Made by a program: the position numbers and the translations under genes
Source: Gracilaria gracilis
Lineage: Eukaryota > Rhodophyta > Florideophyceae > Gracilariales > Gracilariaceae
Assembly: GCA_030374805.1 (NCBI GenBank)
Contig: JARGSG010000231.1
Coordinates: 434,001 to 498,000, forward strand
Length of the DNA stretch: 64,000 nt
Direction of reading: 5' to 3'
Shown here: piece by piece, positions 1 through 10,654 of the stretch
How positions within the stretch are numbered: position 1 is the stretch's first letter
Layout: each line of letters starts with the position of its first letter
Notes under the pieces: model-generated
Told to the model about the DNA's origin: nothing
Seen by the model: the letters and a program-made list of their open reading frames with translations, nothing else
The model's database searches: none

Positions 1-686
1 CACGGTAGCATCGGCGAATGGTGCGGCATGAGCGAATTGTGCTATAGGGGGGGAACGCATGCGGATTGCGGTGGGGACACAGAAGATGCAACGTTCAAGA
101 CCGGAGCTAGTAGTGTGTGCGGCAATTTGCGTTGTACATTCGGTGCTATCAAGTGAGGACGGCTTCATGATGAGAGCGAGATCAAACTGGTTTTGAGCCG
201 ACAGTGCGAGTGGGCAGTGAGAGCAAAGAGACAGCAGCAGAGAGCAACCGCGTCGGGCAGTTGGCATGCGTCTACAGAAAATGTACGTGACGCTGCGTCC
301 CGCTCAATCCTCAAAGCAAACAGCCGCTCATGAGCAGGATAGCAAGCGAAACGAGAACCTGTTTGGTTCGATATGCGCCCCTTGGGTTTCAGCCGGACAG
401 CCACGCGACAAAGGCGCTCAGGCTGCAGCCTGACCATTGGTAGGGGCGACTCCACTCGCAGCCGCGCACGCACTCAGCACGGCCGGCTAGCGCGCGCACA
501 CGCGCAGCCACGCGCGTCTTCGCGCGCGACGCCATCGCTTGCGCGATGAGGTGGGCGCGATTCGCGCGCGATGGCGGGCGCCACCACCGGCGGCGTGCGG
601 ATTGGGCGCGGCGCGTGTAGAGACGCACGCGCTACGTCTCTTGACGAAGACGCTCTGCGAGCGACAGGCGCATCGCTTAGAAGCCC
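1..686. other. Upstream region of the decapping-enzyme gene, no gene seen
   Basis: No convincing coding region. The stretch from about 485 to 620 is very rich in CGCG and GCGC, as in the upstream regions of the other housekeeping genes here, and probably is the promoter zone of the DCP2-like gene. The first 60 bases resemble a stretch at about 7488-7545 in the same orientation, suggesting a short degenerate dispersed repeat. Confidence 0.4.
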
Positions 687-897
687 ATGGCGCCCGAGGG
701 CGACGACGACGGCGGCAGTGGCAGCGGCAGTGGCGGCGGCAGTGGCGGCGGCAGGCGCCTTCTCAACTTGCGTCCCGTGCCTTACAACAATGACACCTGT
801 GTACGTAAAGACCGACTGGTTTCCCAATTCCAGTCGTACAAGCAAGAAGTGCCTACATCATGTAGCATGATGCGGCGCTGCCTGGCTCAACCCGCGC
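687..897 (+). other. Out-of-frame N-terminal part of the DCP2-like gene
   Basis: An ATG at 687 (CCCATGG context) opens a frame encoding a Gly/Ser-rich start and then FQSYKQEVPT at about 828-857. This matches the linker of DCP2 proteins just before the Nudix fold (human: EYKMGVPTYGA). The continuation, CGAAWLNPRMDKVLLV, lies in another frame from 871. About 13 bases (858-870, containing an in-frame TAG in the downstream frame) separate the two pieces. No canonical intron fits so short a gap. A 33-base GT...AG stretch at 801-833 is a possible intron but is a multiple of three and does not repair the break. The break could be a sequence error, a real mutation or an unusual splice. Confidence 0.45.
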
Positions 898-1986
898 ATG
901 GACAAGGTTCTGCTGGTACGCGGCTGGGGCCCGACAGCGCGCTGGGGGTTTCCAAAGGGCAAGCTCGCCAAAGACGAGACCGAGCTGGATGCCGCCGTGC
1001 GAGAAGTGCGCGAGGAGACTGGCTTCGACATGTCTCGATACGTCAACAAGAACATCGACTACCTTGACTCGCTTTCCAGCGGCAGGCCGTGTCGAATCTT
1101 CATCGTCACAAATGTACCAGAGGACACGCGCTTTGAAACGCAGACCAGAAAAGAGATCTCTGACATTGAATGGGTCTCGATTTCCACGCTGCCTGATTCG
1201 TCAAAAGCTGCGAAGGCTCTGAACAAACAGGCGGGGGCTGAGGCGAAGACATCGCCGCGTCGAGAAAAGGTAAAGCTCTTCTCGCAGAATGGAGTTGCTG
1301 CCTTTACCAAGCGACTCAAGGCCTGGATCTCGCGACGACAGAAGGCAATCAGGGACAGCTCAAAGTCAATGCCTAATCTTGAGATAAGCTTGTCCAATGG
1401 CAGAGATTACTCCACACCGAGAACGAAGCTGAAGGAATGTAGCAAGCCGGTCGTCGAGCGAGTCAACGAAAACCACAGCTTGAGAGAATCAAGTGGTGAT
1501 GACAGTTTACCGAAGAAGAAGACACCGCCAAGACGAAAGACGCCCAAAGCCAAAGCGAACCAATCCTCTGAATCGAGGGGAACTGGCAGAAAGTCACGCA
1601 AGGATGCGGCTTTACAGGAAGCCCTCCGAAACATGGCGACTTTCGGTACAATAGGTGGCACTGTCCTCAGCGACTCCGAAAGAAAGCAGCTGTTTCATCG
1701 CTACGTCCTCGAAACCGATCGAATAGCTGCGGAAAAGGGTTTGAAAGACGAGTTTTGGCCCGTGCCCTTCGTTACCAGCAAGGACTTCACCGAAGAAGAG
1801 CTTCGTGAGGCTCAGGCCATGCCGATGCCCGCCAAAAACCTGTTCGGTGATCTCAATGAATCACAACAAAGTTTCGGGAGGGCTTCTTTCATAAAACACC
1901 TTGTCAAGAAAAGAGAACCTACGGAGACTTTTGTGTTCAATAGAGATGCGATTCGAGCTGTTATGCGCGCAAAGAGCCCTCCCTGA
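898..1986 (+). CDS. DCP2: DCP2-like mRNA decapping enzyme (Nudix hydrolase)
   Basis: Removes the 5' m7G cap from mRNA, committing it to 5'-3' decay in the cytoplasm (family knowledge). The Nudix box is complete: G21, E27, then REVREETGF with R35-E36 and E39-E40 that coordinate metal. Before it, WGFPKGK is the typical DCP2 lead-in. Residues about 120-145 (KLF...FTKRLKAWISRRQK) match Box B, the helical segment that follows the Nudix fold in DCP2. The C-terminus is basic and low in complexity, then ends in a more conserved-looking segment (NLFGDLNESQQSF and FVFNRDAIRAVM) that may bind decapping activators. The start used is the first ATG of this frame, but homology extends upstream to 871 in this frame and to about 830 in another. 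The Box A regulatory domain, normally about 90 residues before the Nudix fold, was not found in the window. Confidence 0.85.
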   Translation: MDKVLLVRGWGPTARWGFPKGKLAKDETELDAAVREVREETGFDMSRYVNKNIDYLDSLSSGRPCRIFIVTNVPEDTRFETQTRKEISDIEWVSISTLPDSSKAAKALNKQAGAEAKTSPRREKVKLFSQNGVAAFTKRLKAWISRRQKAIRDSSKSMPNLEISLSNGRDYSTPRTKLKECSKPVVERVNENHSLRESSGDDSLPKKKTPPRRKTPKAKANQSSESRGTGRKSRKDAALQEALRNMATFGTIGGTVLSDSERKQLFHRYVLETDRIAAEKGLKDEFWPVPFVTSKDFTEEELREAQAMPMPAKNLFGDLNESQQSFGRASFIKHLVKKREPTETFVFNRDAIRAVMRAKSPP

Positions 1987-3344
1987 AGGAAATCGCTGAC
2001 ACTCACGTCTCTGTGTTGTTTGAGGCAGCGTTTGGTATGGAGATCTTGTGTTCACGAAACGGTGAAGAAGTCTTCCCTTTTTGTCGTGTAGATCTTGGAA
2101 TGGCGCAGTTCATCAGATCAAAACAGCGACAGAGACAAATGGGCACACTGCGGTGTCGGTACATCTGTGTGCAACGAAACACGTGACCTGAGATATCTAA
2201 ATACGATACTGCAGACCTGGATAGAACAGCAAGCATTTTTGTTTGGGGCCTGAAACCATGCTATTGGAGTGACTACGTTACTGGAGTGGAGGAAGGGTTT
2301 TGTTGTATTCTGGGAGAGGTTTGGTGTGCACCAAAGCTCGAAGGTGAAAGTGACAACCAAGTCGCTCTACCGGGTGGATGAACGATTATAAGTGACACCG
2401 CTCCAGACCTACTAATGTAGGCTTCGATCTACCTGGAGCATAAGTCGCTGTCAAGTAGGTTTGTTTGTTGGAGAACTTTGATCGTGCAAGAACTTGGTAT
2501 ATGTGGGAATGTTTCCTGGAAAAGTTGACCGGGAACAAAGAGAAAGGTTTTTAGGTTCTGTGGTAGGAATTGATGGTTCACTTCACGTGCACTAGCAGGT
2601 TCCACAGGAATCTCTAGCTCGTGAATTCAACAACGGGATCGGGTATACAATGTATACTATACATCATGGAAGGAAAGGGATTCCTGGATCCCTCATGCAA
2701 GAAAGTAAACCAGTGTTATCCATTCAGTAGCAATGTCATTTTCCATGTACAATTGCAGTCAAAAGTAAAGAGACTCAAGCAAGTCATCGTCTGTGATACA
2801 AGGAAGTTCGGTGAAATATCACTTCGTCCCAGACACGTTATGTGTATGGATCTCTCTCCCTCTCTCTCTCTCTTTGGGTAAACATGTGAGTCTTAGAATG
2901 TGTCGGAGGTAGGCGCTTCTGAGCATATAGGTACTATCAAGAGCTTTCGATTTCGCTAAGAGACCCCGATGATGTCCGTAGATATAATTCTTCATGACGA
3001 TGTACGAGGCATTCAGGGATACGTACACATGAAATATACTACTATATCCTTGTCACTTTTTCGGTGGTTGACAAGCACTGGCTCTACTTCTATACGCGAT
3101 ATTTGGCTAAGCTTCCATCCTCATTCCCGTTTAATGTCGCTGTAATCAAAGGCATCTGCATGGAAATGGGGGTACAAGAGTAACAACTTGTTCCTAACAA
3201 GTGCAATACGAAAACAAATGGTCGCTTCCCTTCAAAGACTTCTCCCTTGGTTAAAGATTCCGAAATACTACAGATACACCTGTTCGCGAAAAGTCTACTA
3301 TTCCATCACAAGAACGAAATCGTGACACAGCGGCCATGATGGTC
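1987..3344. other. Intergenic region with a CT microsatellite
   Basis: No recognisable gene on either strand. A short (CT)n tract lies at 2851-2874. Base composition is more AT-rich than the neighbouring gene. Nothing else supports a feature. Confidence 0.4.
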
Positions 3345-3674
3345 GCTGATAGGCACGTCACTCTCCATTCCGACGACGGGTGTGTCGTATTATTCACCCA
3401 CACAACGACTGAGGAGCGCTTCAATTCGAACCAAGTACGTCACCACTGTTACTCACTCCACAACAAGTTTGTAGAGAACATGTTTTCTTCTACATTCCGC
3501 CGTCCTTCGACAGCGACCACATCGCAAACAGAGTATGTTGGTCGTTACATGCAGCTCGCAATCCTCGACATGAATGCAAGAGAGCGTTACCTCACAGTTG
3601 CCTTGTAATTCATTTTCACCGCCTTCTGTCACAACTCCTTGCCTCTCCACCACAATCCCCCAGTCCCAAATCCC

Positions 3675-3680
3675 TATAAA
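3675..3680 (+). promoter_or_regulatory. TATA box of repeat copy 1
   Basis: The sequence is CCCTATAAATACC. It lies 75 bases before the ATG at 3750, exactly as in copy 2 (11006 to 11081). With the AATAAA at 4092-4097 it outlines a transcript of roughly 0.4 kb. Confidence 0.5.
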
Positions 3681-3749
3681 TACCGCCCTCCCAAAGTCGA
3701 ACCCTGTGCCCTCGCTCTTCCGCCCTCGTCGCTGGTCGCCGCCTGCACC

Positions 3750-3833
3750 ATGGAGCCGAACCCTCTCGCATCGGACGATGGCCTGAAGGGGGGGACGCTC
3801 GTCATGCCGCCCACAGGTTGCATTTGGTATTAA
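3750..3833 (+). CDS. Conserved 27-codon ORF inside repeat copy 1
   Basis: Function unknown. The ORF starts MEPNPLASDDGLKGG and ends GCIWY. Its ATG has a CACCATGG (Kozak-like) context and is the first ATG after the TATA box. The nucleotide sequence is identical to that in copy 2, including 93 bases of 3' sequence after the stop. Because conservation does not stop at the TAA and covers 185 bases in all, the selected feature could be an RNA rather than the peptide. A small hairpin, GCCC-TTC-GGGC, lies about 17 bases after the stop. Confidence 0.3.
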   Translation: MEPNPLASDDGLKGGTLVMPPTGCIWY

Positions 3834-4310
3834 AGTGCCGGCGTGTCGCCCTTCGGGCTCTCAAAGTGCGCGTCCGCCGCCTGCTGGTGCTCTCCAAGTG
3901 CATGATCGACACGACCCCAACTAACTGACTTCCACTACCAACTACTAACGACTAACTATCCTTCACTTTCCTCTCAACTTCAAACACACATTCCTCGTTG
4001 CTCTGCAACTCAATTTTTCTACTCCCCCAATCGACTTGCGCTTCTCTCCTTTCTTCTTCTCCTTCAGATTCTTCGCGCTGATAGTCATTCGAATAAATTT
4101 GTGTTTCTGCCTTCAACAACTTCGCCTTCCTGTGCTTTGCTTGTGTTCCTCTCTTTTTCCCTTTCTTTATCCATTCTGTCCTGAACAAGAGTCTTGAGTC
4201 CGAGCATTTCTTGAGGTAGGATAACTATAGAGTAGTACATGCTCAGGTGTGGTACAATCATACAGGCATCAAGACATTCAATTTCATCCCCACGTTTCGA
4301 TGTTCTCTCA

Positions 4311-6632
4311 TTTATGAAACGCGTACGTGAATTACTCGTACGCGGGGGTATGCTAAGAACCCCAACAACCTATAACACTTATCTCTACACCGTAGCCACA
4401 AACCACAAATCAGTAGCCGTGCTACACTCACGGGGCTATAATATGGTACAAAGAAAGTATTAGGTACCTAATGTGTTTTCGACCGCAGAAGCGTTTCGTT
4501 TGCGACGATAATCGCCTTCTTCTTCACTGAACCTCTCCATTCAACCTCTAGAGCTCGCCGCGTAAGGAGTACACCACGACAAGGCGCTTCGCATGTACCG
4601 CTTTTGTCGCCAAAGAAACCATTGACGACGTCCTTTCCACCCAACCCCTATATCATCGGCGAGATCAGGTAAAAGAACCGGCGCGTAGCCTGCGTCATCT
4701 TCCGACCCAAGCGTAGTCCATCCCAGAAAACCCTGGAAAAGCCCTGTCCAGAGGCTCCATTGAAGCTCTTCGTTCGAGGGAAAAAATTCAGGGAAAGGGC
4801 AGTTGGATCTTCTTCCGAAAACAGGCTCGTGACCGACTGCGTGCGTGCAGTTAGACGGGGGCCTTTTCACGACGTGCCACCCAGGTCCGCGACGGCGACC
4901 GGCAAGCTGACCGATCGCTTGGGCGAGTTTAACGACCTCCCGGGTCGAGTTTCGATGTTGCAAGCTCAACGCAGGTCCCCATTTCCAAATTCTCAACAAT
5001 AGAGAACACCTTCTATTACTCAACTCTAGAACGAGGGATCTTGTTAGAGCTGCATATAAGGCTTGCTCTCTTCAGGAAGGCAGAGAACAAGAACTCTTTC
5101 TTTAGACACATCCAGTAGCAGCAAGGCAACGTGAAATCTGGAAATGGAAGCAAGAGTCTGAGAACTACAATACTTCAGACCGAGCTAATGCTTGCTCCCA
5201 TGCTGTACTACACGAATTCACATAATCCTTGCTGCAGTCCTAACGGTTCAATATCGTATCGGTATACTTTGGTTGTGCATGATTCCCACCCTGTAATCGA
5301 AGCCCTGATAGGCAACATGCGAAACCAATGCAGCATGCTGCAATGCCTTGCTTCTGTTGGTTGCCCTCTATAACCTTCACGTATAATGCAAGATACACAT
5401 CGCATGGGTCCCTGGCCAATGCGGGTTCCGACCAAAACGTGCTTGTTGATGCCCTGGTTAAATCAGGAATAAACATCCCGCCCAGATTGAAGTGCAAAGC
5501 CCAGTGGACTACCTTTATACTCCGATGTGAAGACTGCGCTGAAGACGAAGAGAAACAGCAAAAGTGTCACCCACCGCTGCTTGGGCTCCATCAGTGATAA
5601 AAGTGAAGTCCGGAATACTGAAGCTGTGCTATGTGCTAGCGCTCTTTTCTACAGAAAGCGTTTGTTCTTTCCACCCAGCGACTATGTACGAAGAAACGAG
5701 CTCTCCAGATCCACAGAATGACGAGACGAAACAATGACTGATATGAGCAAGCACTGCCCCTCAGAGTTTGAGGCATTCCTAAAGACAGAGTGCCGTCTAC
5801 ACTACAGATAGTATAGTTTTCGTACTACGTCGTAATAAAGAGAAACAGACCACGCCATAATGACATGGGATCCACAAGATGAAGGCATCCGGCCGGTCAG
5901 CCCATGCACGGCCTGTTCCAGGGCTTGTGCGTGGGTCAGTTGCTTTCTAACGTGCCATTGCCAAATCATGATAGTCACCTGAGATTCAGTGAGATTTCTT
6001 GGTACGCCTTCTTGTCGAGAAGCTCAAGGTGATTTTAAGCGCTGTTAAACGATGAAGTGTCTACAAGTCGAATAACACTTCATGCCACCACAACATGTTC
6101 TTCGTCCTGCTCGAACAGCAGTTCGTCGCCGTGCTGGGAAACGCTTACAAACGTTCAGGGGTTCAATCAAGGGCGAGGAACTATGGTGATGAATTCGACA
6201 ACCGCCGCACGGAGCCCGCTTCGTGGGCACGGAGCCCGCTTCGTGGGCATGGAGCTGAGCCCGGTAGTGAACCAGCTCCCACAGCTCGCCTACTGACACA
6301 GAAACACACAGACACGCACACCCCTGCAAACTCTGAATGACTCTGCATTGATACAATCAACACCACTTGCTTCAGAGCTCACAGGCATGCATAGGTCTGT
6401 TAGCAAATGCACGCCTCTGTAGAAGACGAAGTGCAGAATGCTATCCTTTCATTGTCCTTGGGAAAGTTGTACATCTCTCCATACCTTCCACTTTCCGCTG
6501 GGGCACGGTTTGCGTCACGGAGAGTGCAACTGACTGTACGATTGAATGCAAACCGAGAATACCGCCACCCTAAATCGAGTAGGAGAAGTAGCTCAATTAG
6601 AACTGACAACCGTGGGGAGGCCGACAAAGTGG
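4311..6632. other. Gene-poor region with a short tandem repeat
   Basis: No gene is recognised. A GC-richer patch at about 4540-5020 is open on the minus strand for 160 codons, but it lacks an upstream ATG and resembles nothing I know. At 6209-6250 a 20-base unit (CGGAGCCCGCTTCGTGGGCA) is repeated twice with a partial third copy; each unit can fold through GCCC/GGGC arms. Confidence 0.35.
6209..6254. repeat. 20-bp tandem repeat, 2.3 copies
   Basis: The unit CGGAGCCCGCTTCGTGGGCA occurs at 6210-6229 and 6230-6249 without change, followed by a diverged partial unit. It is GC-rich within an AT-richer region. Confidence 0.7.
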
Positions 6633-6640
6633 TATAAAAG
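6633..6640 (+). promoter_or_regulatory. TATA box (TATAAAAG)
   Basis: The sequence is GGTATAAAAGGC, about 105 bases before the ATG of the coiled-coil protein. The same TATAAAAGGC string stands about 104 bases before the ATG of the secreted Cys-rich protein at 44191, which supports both as real promoters. Confidence 0.6.
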
Positions 6641-6745
6641 GCAGCATGCTCGTCCAGTTGGCTTCCCCTTCTCCTCCGCCGCCCGCCTTCGGTCACATTC
6701 AGTTTCAGTTCACTGTTGTTTCTGTTGATCGCTATCGCTAGAACA

Positions 6746-7246
6746 ATGTTTGGATTTCTGGTCAACATTGGGTTGCTGGTCCTCGCGGGCATTACCAGCA
6801 ACAATGGAAGAAAAGAGAAGATTTGCATGAGGAGGAAAGAGTCGGAGGTCGAAGAGGTGGTGCGGGAGTACTCTACGCTCCAGGCCCAATTCCAAAACCT
6901 GATGCATAACGAGGATAAGGAATTTGAGAAAACGGAGAACTTATGGAAGAAGGCCTTCGATGAAGAAAAAGGAAAGGCGAGTATGGTGGAGCGCAATATG
7001 CGCGAGAAGTTGGAGGAGCGCAGAAACCATCTTGCGTCCCTCAACAGGCTCAGCTTGGAGGCGATTGAAAAGCGGGAAGCAGAGCTCGAGGATGAACGAA
7101 TGGCTGTCCGCCAGCAGATCGCTATGCGAGAAGCTAAGATCGGCGAGCTCCGCTATGCTCTATCCCGCAAGTGGGGGTGCAGCATGAGGTACCATCCTGG
7201 GGAGAGTAGAGTGGTGCACCTTAGAAACCGTTCGAATAGTGAATAA
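6746..7246 (+). CDS. Small coiled-coil protein with an N-terminal hydrophobic segment
   Basis: Not recognised; 166 residues from the first ATG (GAACAATG). The N-terminus MFGFLVNIGLLVLAGI is a likely signal anchor or signal peptide. It is followed by a basic patch (GRKEKICMRRK) and then about 110 residues of charged heptad-like sequence (EVEEVVREYSTLQAQF, REKLEERRNHLASLNR, EAELEDERMAVRQQ) predicted to form a coiled coil. The tail is short and basic. The layout suggests a membrane-anchored coiled coil facing the cytosol, or a lumenal one if the hydrophobic segment is cleaved. A TATA box stands at 6633. It has no close neighbours; it lies between the two copies of the dispersed repeat. A chance ORF is unlikely because of the length, composition and promoter. 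Confidence 0.55.
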   Translation: MFGFLVNIGLLVLAGITSNNGRKEKICMRRKESEVEEVVREYSTLQAQFQNLMHNEDKEFEKTENLWKKAFDEEKGKASMVERNMREKLEERRNHLASLNRLSLEAIEKREAELEDERMAVRQQIAMREAKIGELRYALSRKWGCSMRYHPGESRVVHLRNRSNSE

Positions 7247-8278
7247 GTGTACTAGCTAGAATGACAAAAGTTTGATTGATTGTGGTTGTTGAGTTTGTGT
7301 GAAGCGCGAGCGTTAATTGTTGTTAGATGAATAGATGTGTCGCAATGACACATAGTACTTGCCACTCCGCCAGATATGGCAGCTCCGTATTTCTCGCCAG
7401 TGACTAATTGATAACACCGAATTGCCGAAGGCATTTCCGTCGCAAGCATGGAAGAAGCGTTCAGCACAGAGAGCCGAAAAACGCTTTAGTGGTGGCGAAT
7501 CCTTTCGCATCAGCGAATTATGCTGTAGGGGAAAAAGCATCCGGTGGGGGCGCAGCGTCCGGACAGTTCAGCTGCATCAATAGCGAAGATTCTTCTCCGG
7601 GCTGATGCTGCAGCCGGTACCAATGGTACGGATCTCTGCGGGCACCCTTAGAGTTCTACAGTGAGTTATGCCTCCTTCTCGATGCCCATCAGTGTTTCCA
7701 GTGATACATTTCCTGGGTTTACGACATGACAACTGCCCTAGCTTGGAGATTGTGAACATGCCTCTGATCCTCTAATTCAGGGGGCATTCGCGAGCATCCG
7801 CTTTCGGGGTGCCCTACCAAAAAAAACGTTTTAGAGCTGATGAAAAGGTGTACCGTCGGTACTCTGCAGTACAGTCTGTAGCTGCCCAGGGTAGAACGAA
7901 TTTCGTTCTCAACATCTTCCAGGCGAAGTTCCCACCCGAGGAGCGAAAGCCCTCTGGCCTCCTGTTCTCTGTCAACCTGTTCGAAAATTAAGGTGTATCT
8001 CCTCTCTCCCTTCGTATTGCACGCTAACTTAAAAAGGTGTGCCCTGAATGCACAACTGCAGTATCTTCCTATTTGCAATCACCGAGCCCAAACTATCTAA
8101 GACCATCGGTCTTACCCCCTGCGAGTGATTTCAAGAATCGGGGAAAGTGGGCACTCTTCTGGTTACCCACACACGGCAAGGCCTAAGACATCTCCCTGTT
8201 CGCAAAGGAATGAGTTTCTTTCATCGCTATCCTGTTTCGGAAATTTGAAAGTCACCACTTCGCATCATTATATTCGGG
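7247..8278. other. Intergenic region
   Basis: No gene is recognised. The stretch at about 7488-7545 resembles bases 9-60 of the window (GGCGAAT, AGCGAATT, TGCT, TAGGGG and GCAT blocks in the same order). Confidence 0.3.
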
Positions 8279-9880
8279 ATGAAGTCGATGGAGGGCGTTA
8301 CTCGTACCTTTGACTCAAGATATTTACATCGCAACAATATAGCCGGAGAGTTCTTTTTGTACAACATGTACAGTCGGAACATCCGAGTTGAAGGAGATGG
8401 GATCGGCTACAATGAGCTCAACGTATTGCGTGCTCTACTGCTCGAACCAGTCTTGTACGTTGCCATGAGATGCAACTTGCTGCTCTATTATAATGAATAT
8501 AACATTGGCAACATAAAGGCCTATTTTGTTCTCAGTCATATTCTTGGGTTCATCTTCAATCTTCTTCGCATTGTTATTAACGTTTCTATTCTCATTATTG
8601 AAGTGATTGCATGGCCTGTACGAATAATCATTGGGACCGTATTAGCTCCCATTGCAATACTGATAAGTGCTGGTCATATTTATGCGCTTCCGTACAAAGT
8701 CATTCACGAGTTACTCTTGGATGCCGGTCCCATAGTTGTGAGGCATATCACAGTCTCGCGCCTTCCTGTTTCTCCAAAATGTGTTTTGAACGCTGGTGCC
8801 TTGGGTCAAGTGTTGCTTTATGAAGCCAGTACCCGAAAACAAGCATCTTACATTGGGTCCTATCTAAAGATTCAACAACGCTGCGGAAATGGCCCGGAAT
8901 GTGTGTGGATTCGTGGAAGATGTGTTTTTGTCTCCAACTGGGGACTTTTTACGTTGACCGGTATTCTGAAGCGCAATAGGTTCTCGTGGGATCTATTGGA
9001 CTTGTGCACATTGCATTGGAGAAGGACAGTCTTCCACTTTGATGATGGAAGTATTCCCTCACTTCCACCCCTTGATGAAGCACAATATCAAGACAGCAGT
9101 AATATGAATATTCAAGAATCGACGGCAGTCGAAGGTCATGTTGTTCAATATATAGCAGGTGCTGACGTTAACTCCCCACTCGAATTGAAAAGAGAAGCGG
9201 CGTTAATGAGAACCAGATCCTACAGAAAGGGTCTAAAACAGACAGGGGCAAGAATTCTGGCTGTTATTCAAAGTAATGAACGTCTTGGTCCAATATCATC
9301 GCTGGGCGAGCTGGAGGAGTTCTATTGCAGTCCTCTAGGATGGAACAAGTATCACTGGATGCGTGCAGAAGGGAACCGATTAAGGGTTCCCCGCAGAGAT
9401 CGGAGAGTATTGGCTCACATCATGGCACTCGTCTCGTCTTTGCTTGTTTATGTTCAGTTTCGAGACGAATCTGAAGGCCGGTTCGGTGTCTCTGTAGAAC
9501 TATATGGATTGATTTTGGCCAATTATGCCTTGGTAGTTGGGTATGCAGCTGAGTTTCTCGTTGGAAAGATGGTAGACGTAGTTGAAGCAAAGAGCGAGAG
9601 GTATGGCATTATTGTAACTCGGGCTATAGATACTGGATACGTCAGGGGTTTCCACGTTCCAAACGGACATTGGCTTGGTTATAAGAACGGTGCCCAATGG
9701 CTGCCATGGCACAGCATAACACCGGTGGAGGTTAACGCGACGTGCAATTCTGTGGTTTTCCAAACGGAGTCCGGATGGAGAATAAAAGCGTTAGCTCACA
9801 ATGGAGAAATTGTATTTCCTTGGAAAGCAACATCTGATGAAAACATAGAGATAAACGGAACTAATGGGAACGGCAGGTAA
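8279..9880 (+). CDS. Orphan multi-pass membrane protein
   Basis: Not recognised; 533 residues from ATG at 8279 without an intron. Residues about 80-145 form two or three strongly hydrophobic segments (AYFVLSHILGFIFNLL, VINVSILIIEVIAW, IIIGTVLAPIAILISAG). Two more segments lie near residues 378-395 (LAHIMALVSSLLVYVQF) and 410-430 (YGLILANYALVVGYAAEFL). Between them is a soluble part of about 230 residues with several Cys and Trp (CGNGPECVWIRGRCVF). The C-terminal 95 residues look beta-rich and are hydrophilic. The codon usage is less GC-rich than in the housekeeping genes, which fits its AT-richer surroundings. It lies between the two dispersed-repeat copies, so transfer or element cargo cannot be excluded. 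The length and consistent membrane pattern argue that it is a real gene. Confidence 0.6.
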   Translation: MKSMEGVTRTFDSRYLHRNNIAGEFFLYNMYSRNIRVEGDGIGYNELNVLRALLLEPVLYVAMRCNLLLYYNEYNIGNIKAYFVLSHILGFIFNLLRIVINVSILIIEVIAWPVRIIIGTVLAPIAILISAGHIYALPYKVIHELLLDAGPIVVRHITVSRLPVSPKCVLNAGALGQVLLYEASTRKQASYIGSYLKIQQRCGNGPECVWIRGRCVFVSNWGLFTLTGILKRNRFSWDLLDLCTLHWRRTVFHFDDGSIPSLPPLDEAQYQDSSNMNIQESTAVEGHVVQYIAGADVNSPLELKREAALMRTRSYRKGLKQTGARILAVIQSNERLGPISSLGELEEFYCSPLGWNKYHWMRAEGNRLRVPRRDRRVLAHIMALVSSLLVYVQFRDESEGRFGVSVELYGLILANYALVVGYAAEFLVGKMVDVVEAKSERYGIIVTRAIDTGYVRGFHVPNGHWLGYKNGAQWLPWHSITPVEVNATCNSVVFQTESGWRIKALAHNGEIVFPWKATSDENIEINGTNGNGR

Positions 9881-10654
9881 AACAGCAGAAGAAAAGACGA
9901 GGAAACTGAGACAGGTAAAACAGCAACATGTTGAGGGCTATGGATTGGTAAGAAAACGAAACTGGTTGCTGGACAGCATGAAGAAGTTGGTGAACATCAC
10001 GAAGACTACGGAGCTCTGCTACTTTCTCTCTCATTACGAGTTTTCATCGACTAACTCCGTGAGCTACGAAAAGCGTCGAAGTTGTGTATTCGAATGGGCA
10101 CTATTTCTATCTCTCTCAATAGACTTCAAATTCTACTATGCAGGAAGAACAAGAAGGGGAACTACCAAATGATAGTTTTCTATGCACAACAAGGTGGGGA
10201 ACTCTTATGGCCACAGTCGAAAAAAACTCTCCAAGTGTGTCGTGGGGATGATGATCATCATTATTGTTGATCCACTGGGACTTTGCCCCCCGTACTCCCA
10301 AGGTGGAACGGCCTGTTCAATTTTCGCGTCTTACATGACTATGGTGACATGGAAGCCAGTACGATCAACAAGGTCGCCGTACGGGTGACTGGAACGTAGA
10401 CGGTTTAACGCTTTGGATGAAATCACGAATTTGCTCTTGAGTCTCGAAATGAACTTCTATCGCAAAGAATGACACCAAGTAATCGGGAAAACAACGCAAG
10501 TCCATCAGAGATCTGGTTGAGGTGTTTTTAAGGTTTTGGTCTTCTTAGGGCGAGAAAATTATGGGACGTTGTACAAGGGTTGGTCGTTTAAGGTACGTTA
10601 GTTACGTTCGTGCCAACGCGTAGGATGTTGTGTGTGATAGCCGTGACAAACGAT
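9881..10654. other. Intergenic region
   Basis: No gene is recognised. A perfect 14-base palindrome, ATGATGATCATCAT, lies at about 10248-10261. Confidence 0.3.

Larger units (their letters stand above)
3345..4310 (+). repeat. Dispersed repeat, copy 1 (TATA and AATAAA bearing)
   Basis: This stretch is repeated in the same orientation at about 10655-11690. The order of elements is the same in both: a region with CACTCCACAACAA, a TATA box (3675-3680), a perfectly conserved core (3742-3926), a pyrimidine-rich stretch, an AATAAATTTGTGTT signal (4092) and a tail ending near CATCAAGA...TCAA. Outside the core the copies differ by many substitutions and indels, and the outer boundaries are fuzzy. It could be a solo LTR, a short non-autonomous retroelement or a duplicated small transcription unit. 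Both copies seem to start near TGA, but I could not establish a clean TG...CA end or a target duplication. Confidence 0.6.

Noticed and set aside
801-833. 33-base intron in the DCP2-like gene
   Set aside because: GTACGT...CCAG looks acceptable, but the length is a multiple of three, so it cannot repair the break at 858-870 and nothing requires it.
4541-5023. 160-codon minus-strand frame
   Set aside because: No ATG near its start, no recognisable domain and no promoter; a GC-rich patch keeps it open.
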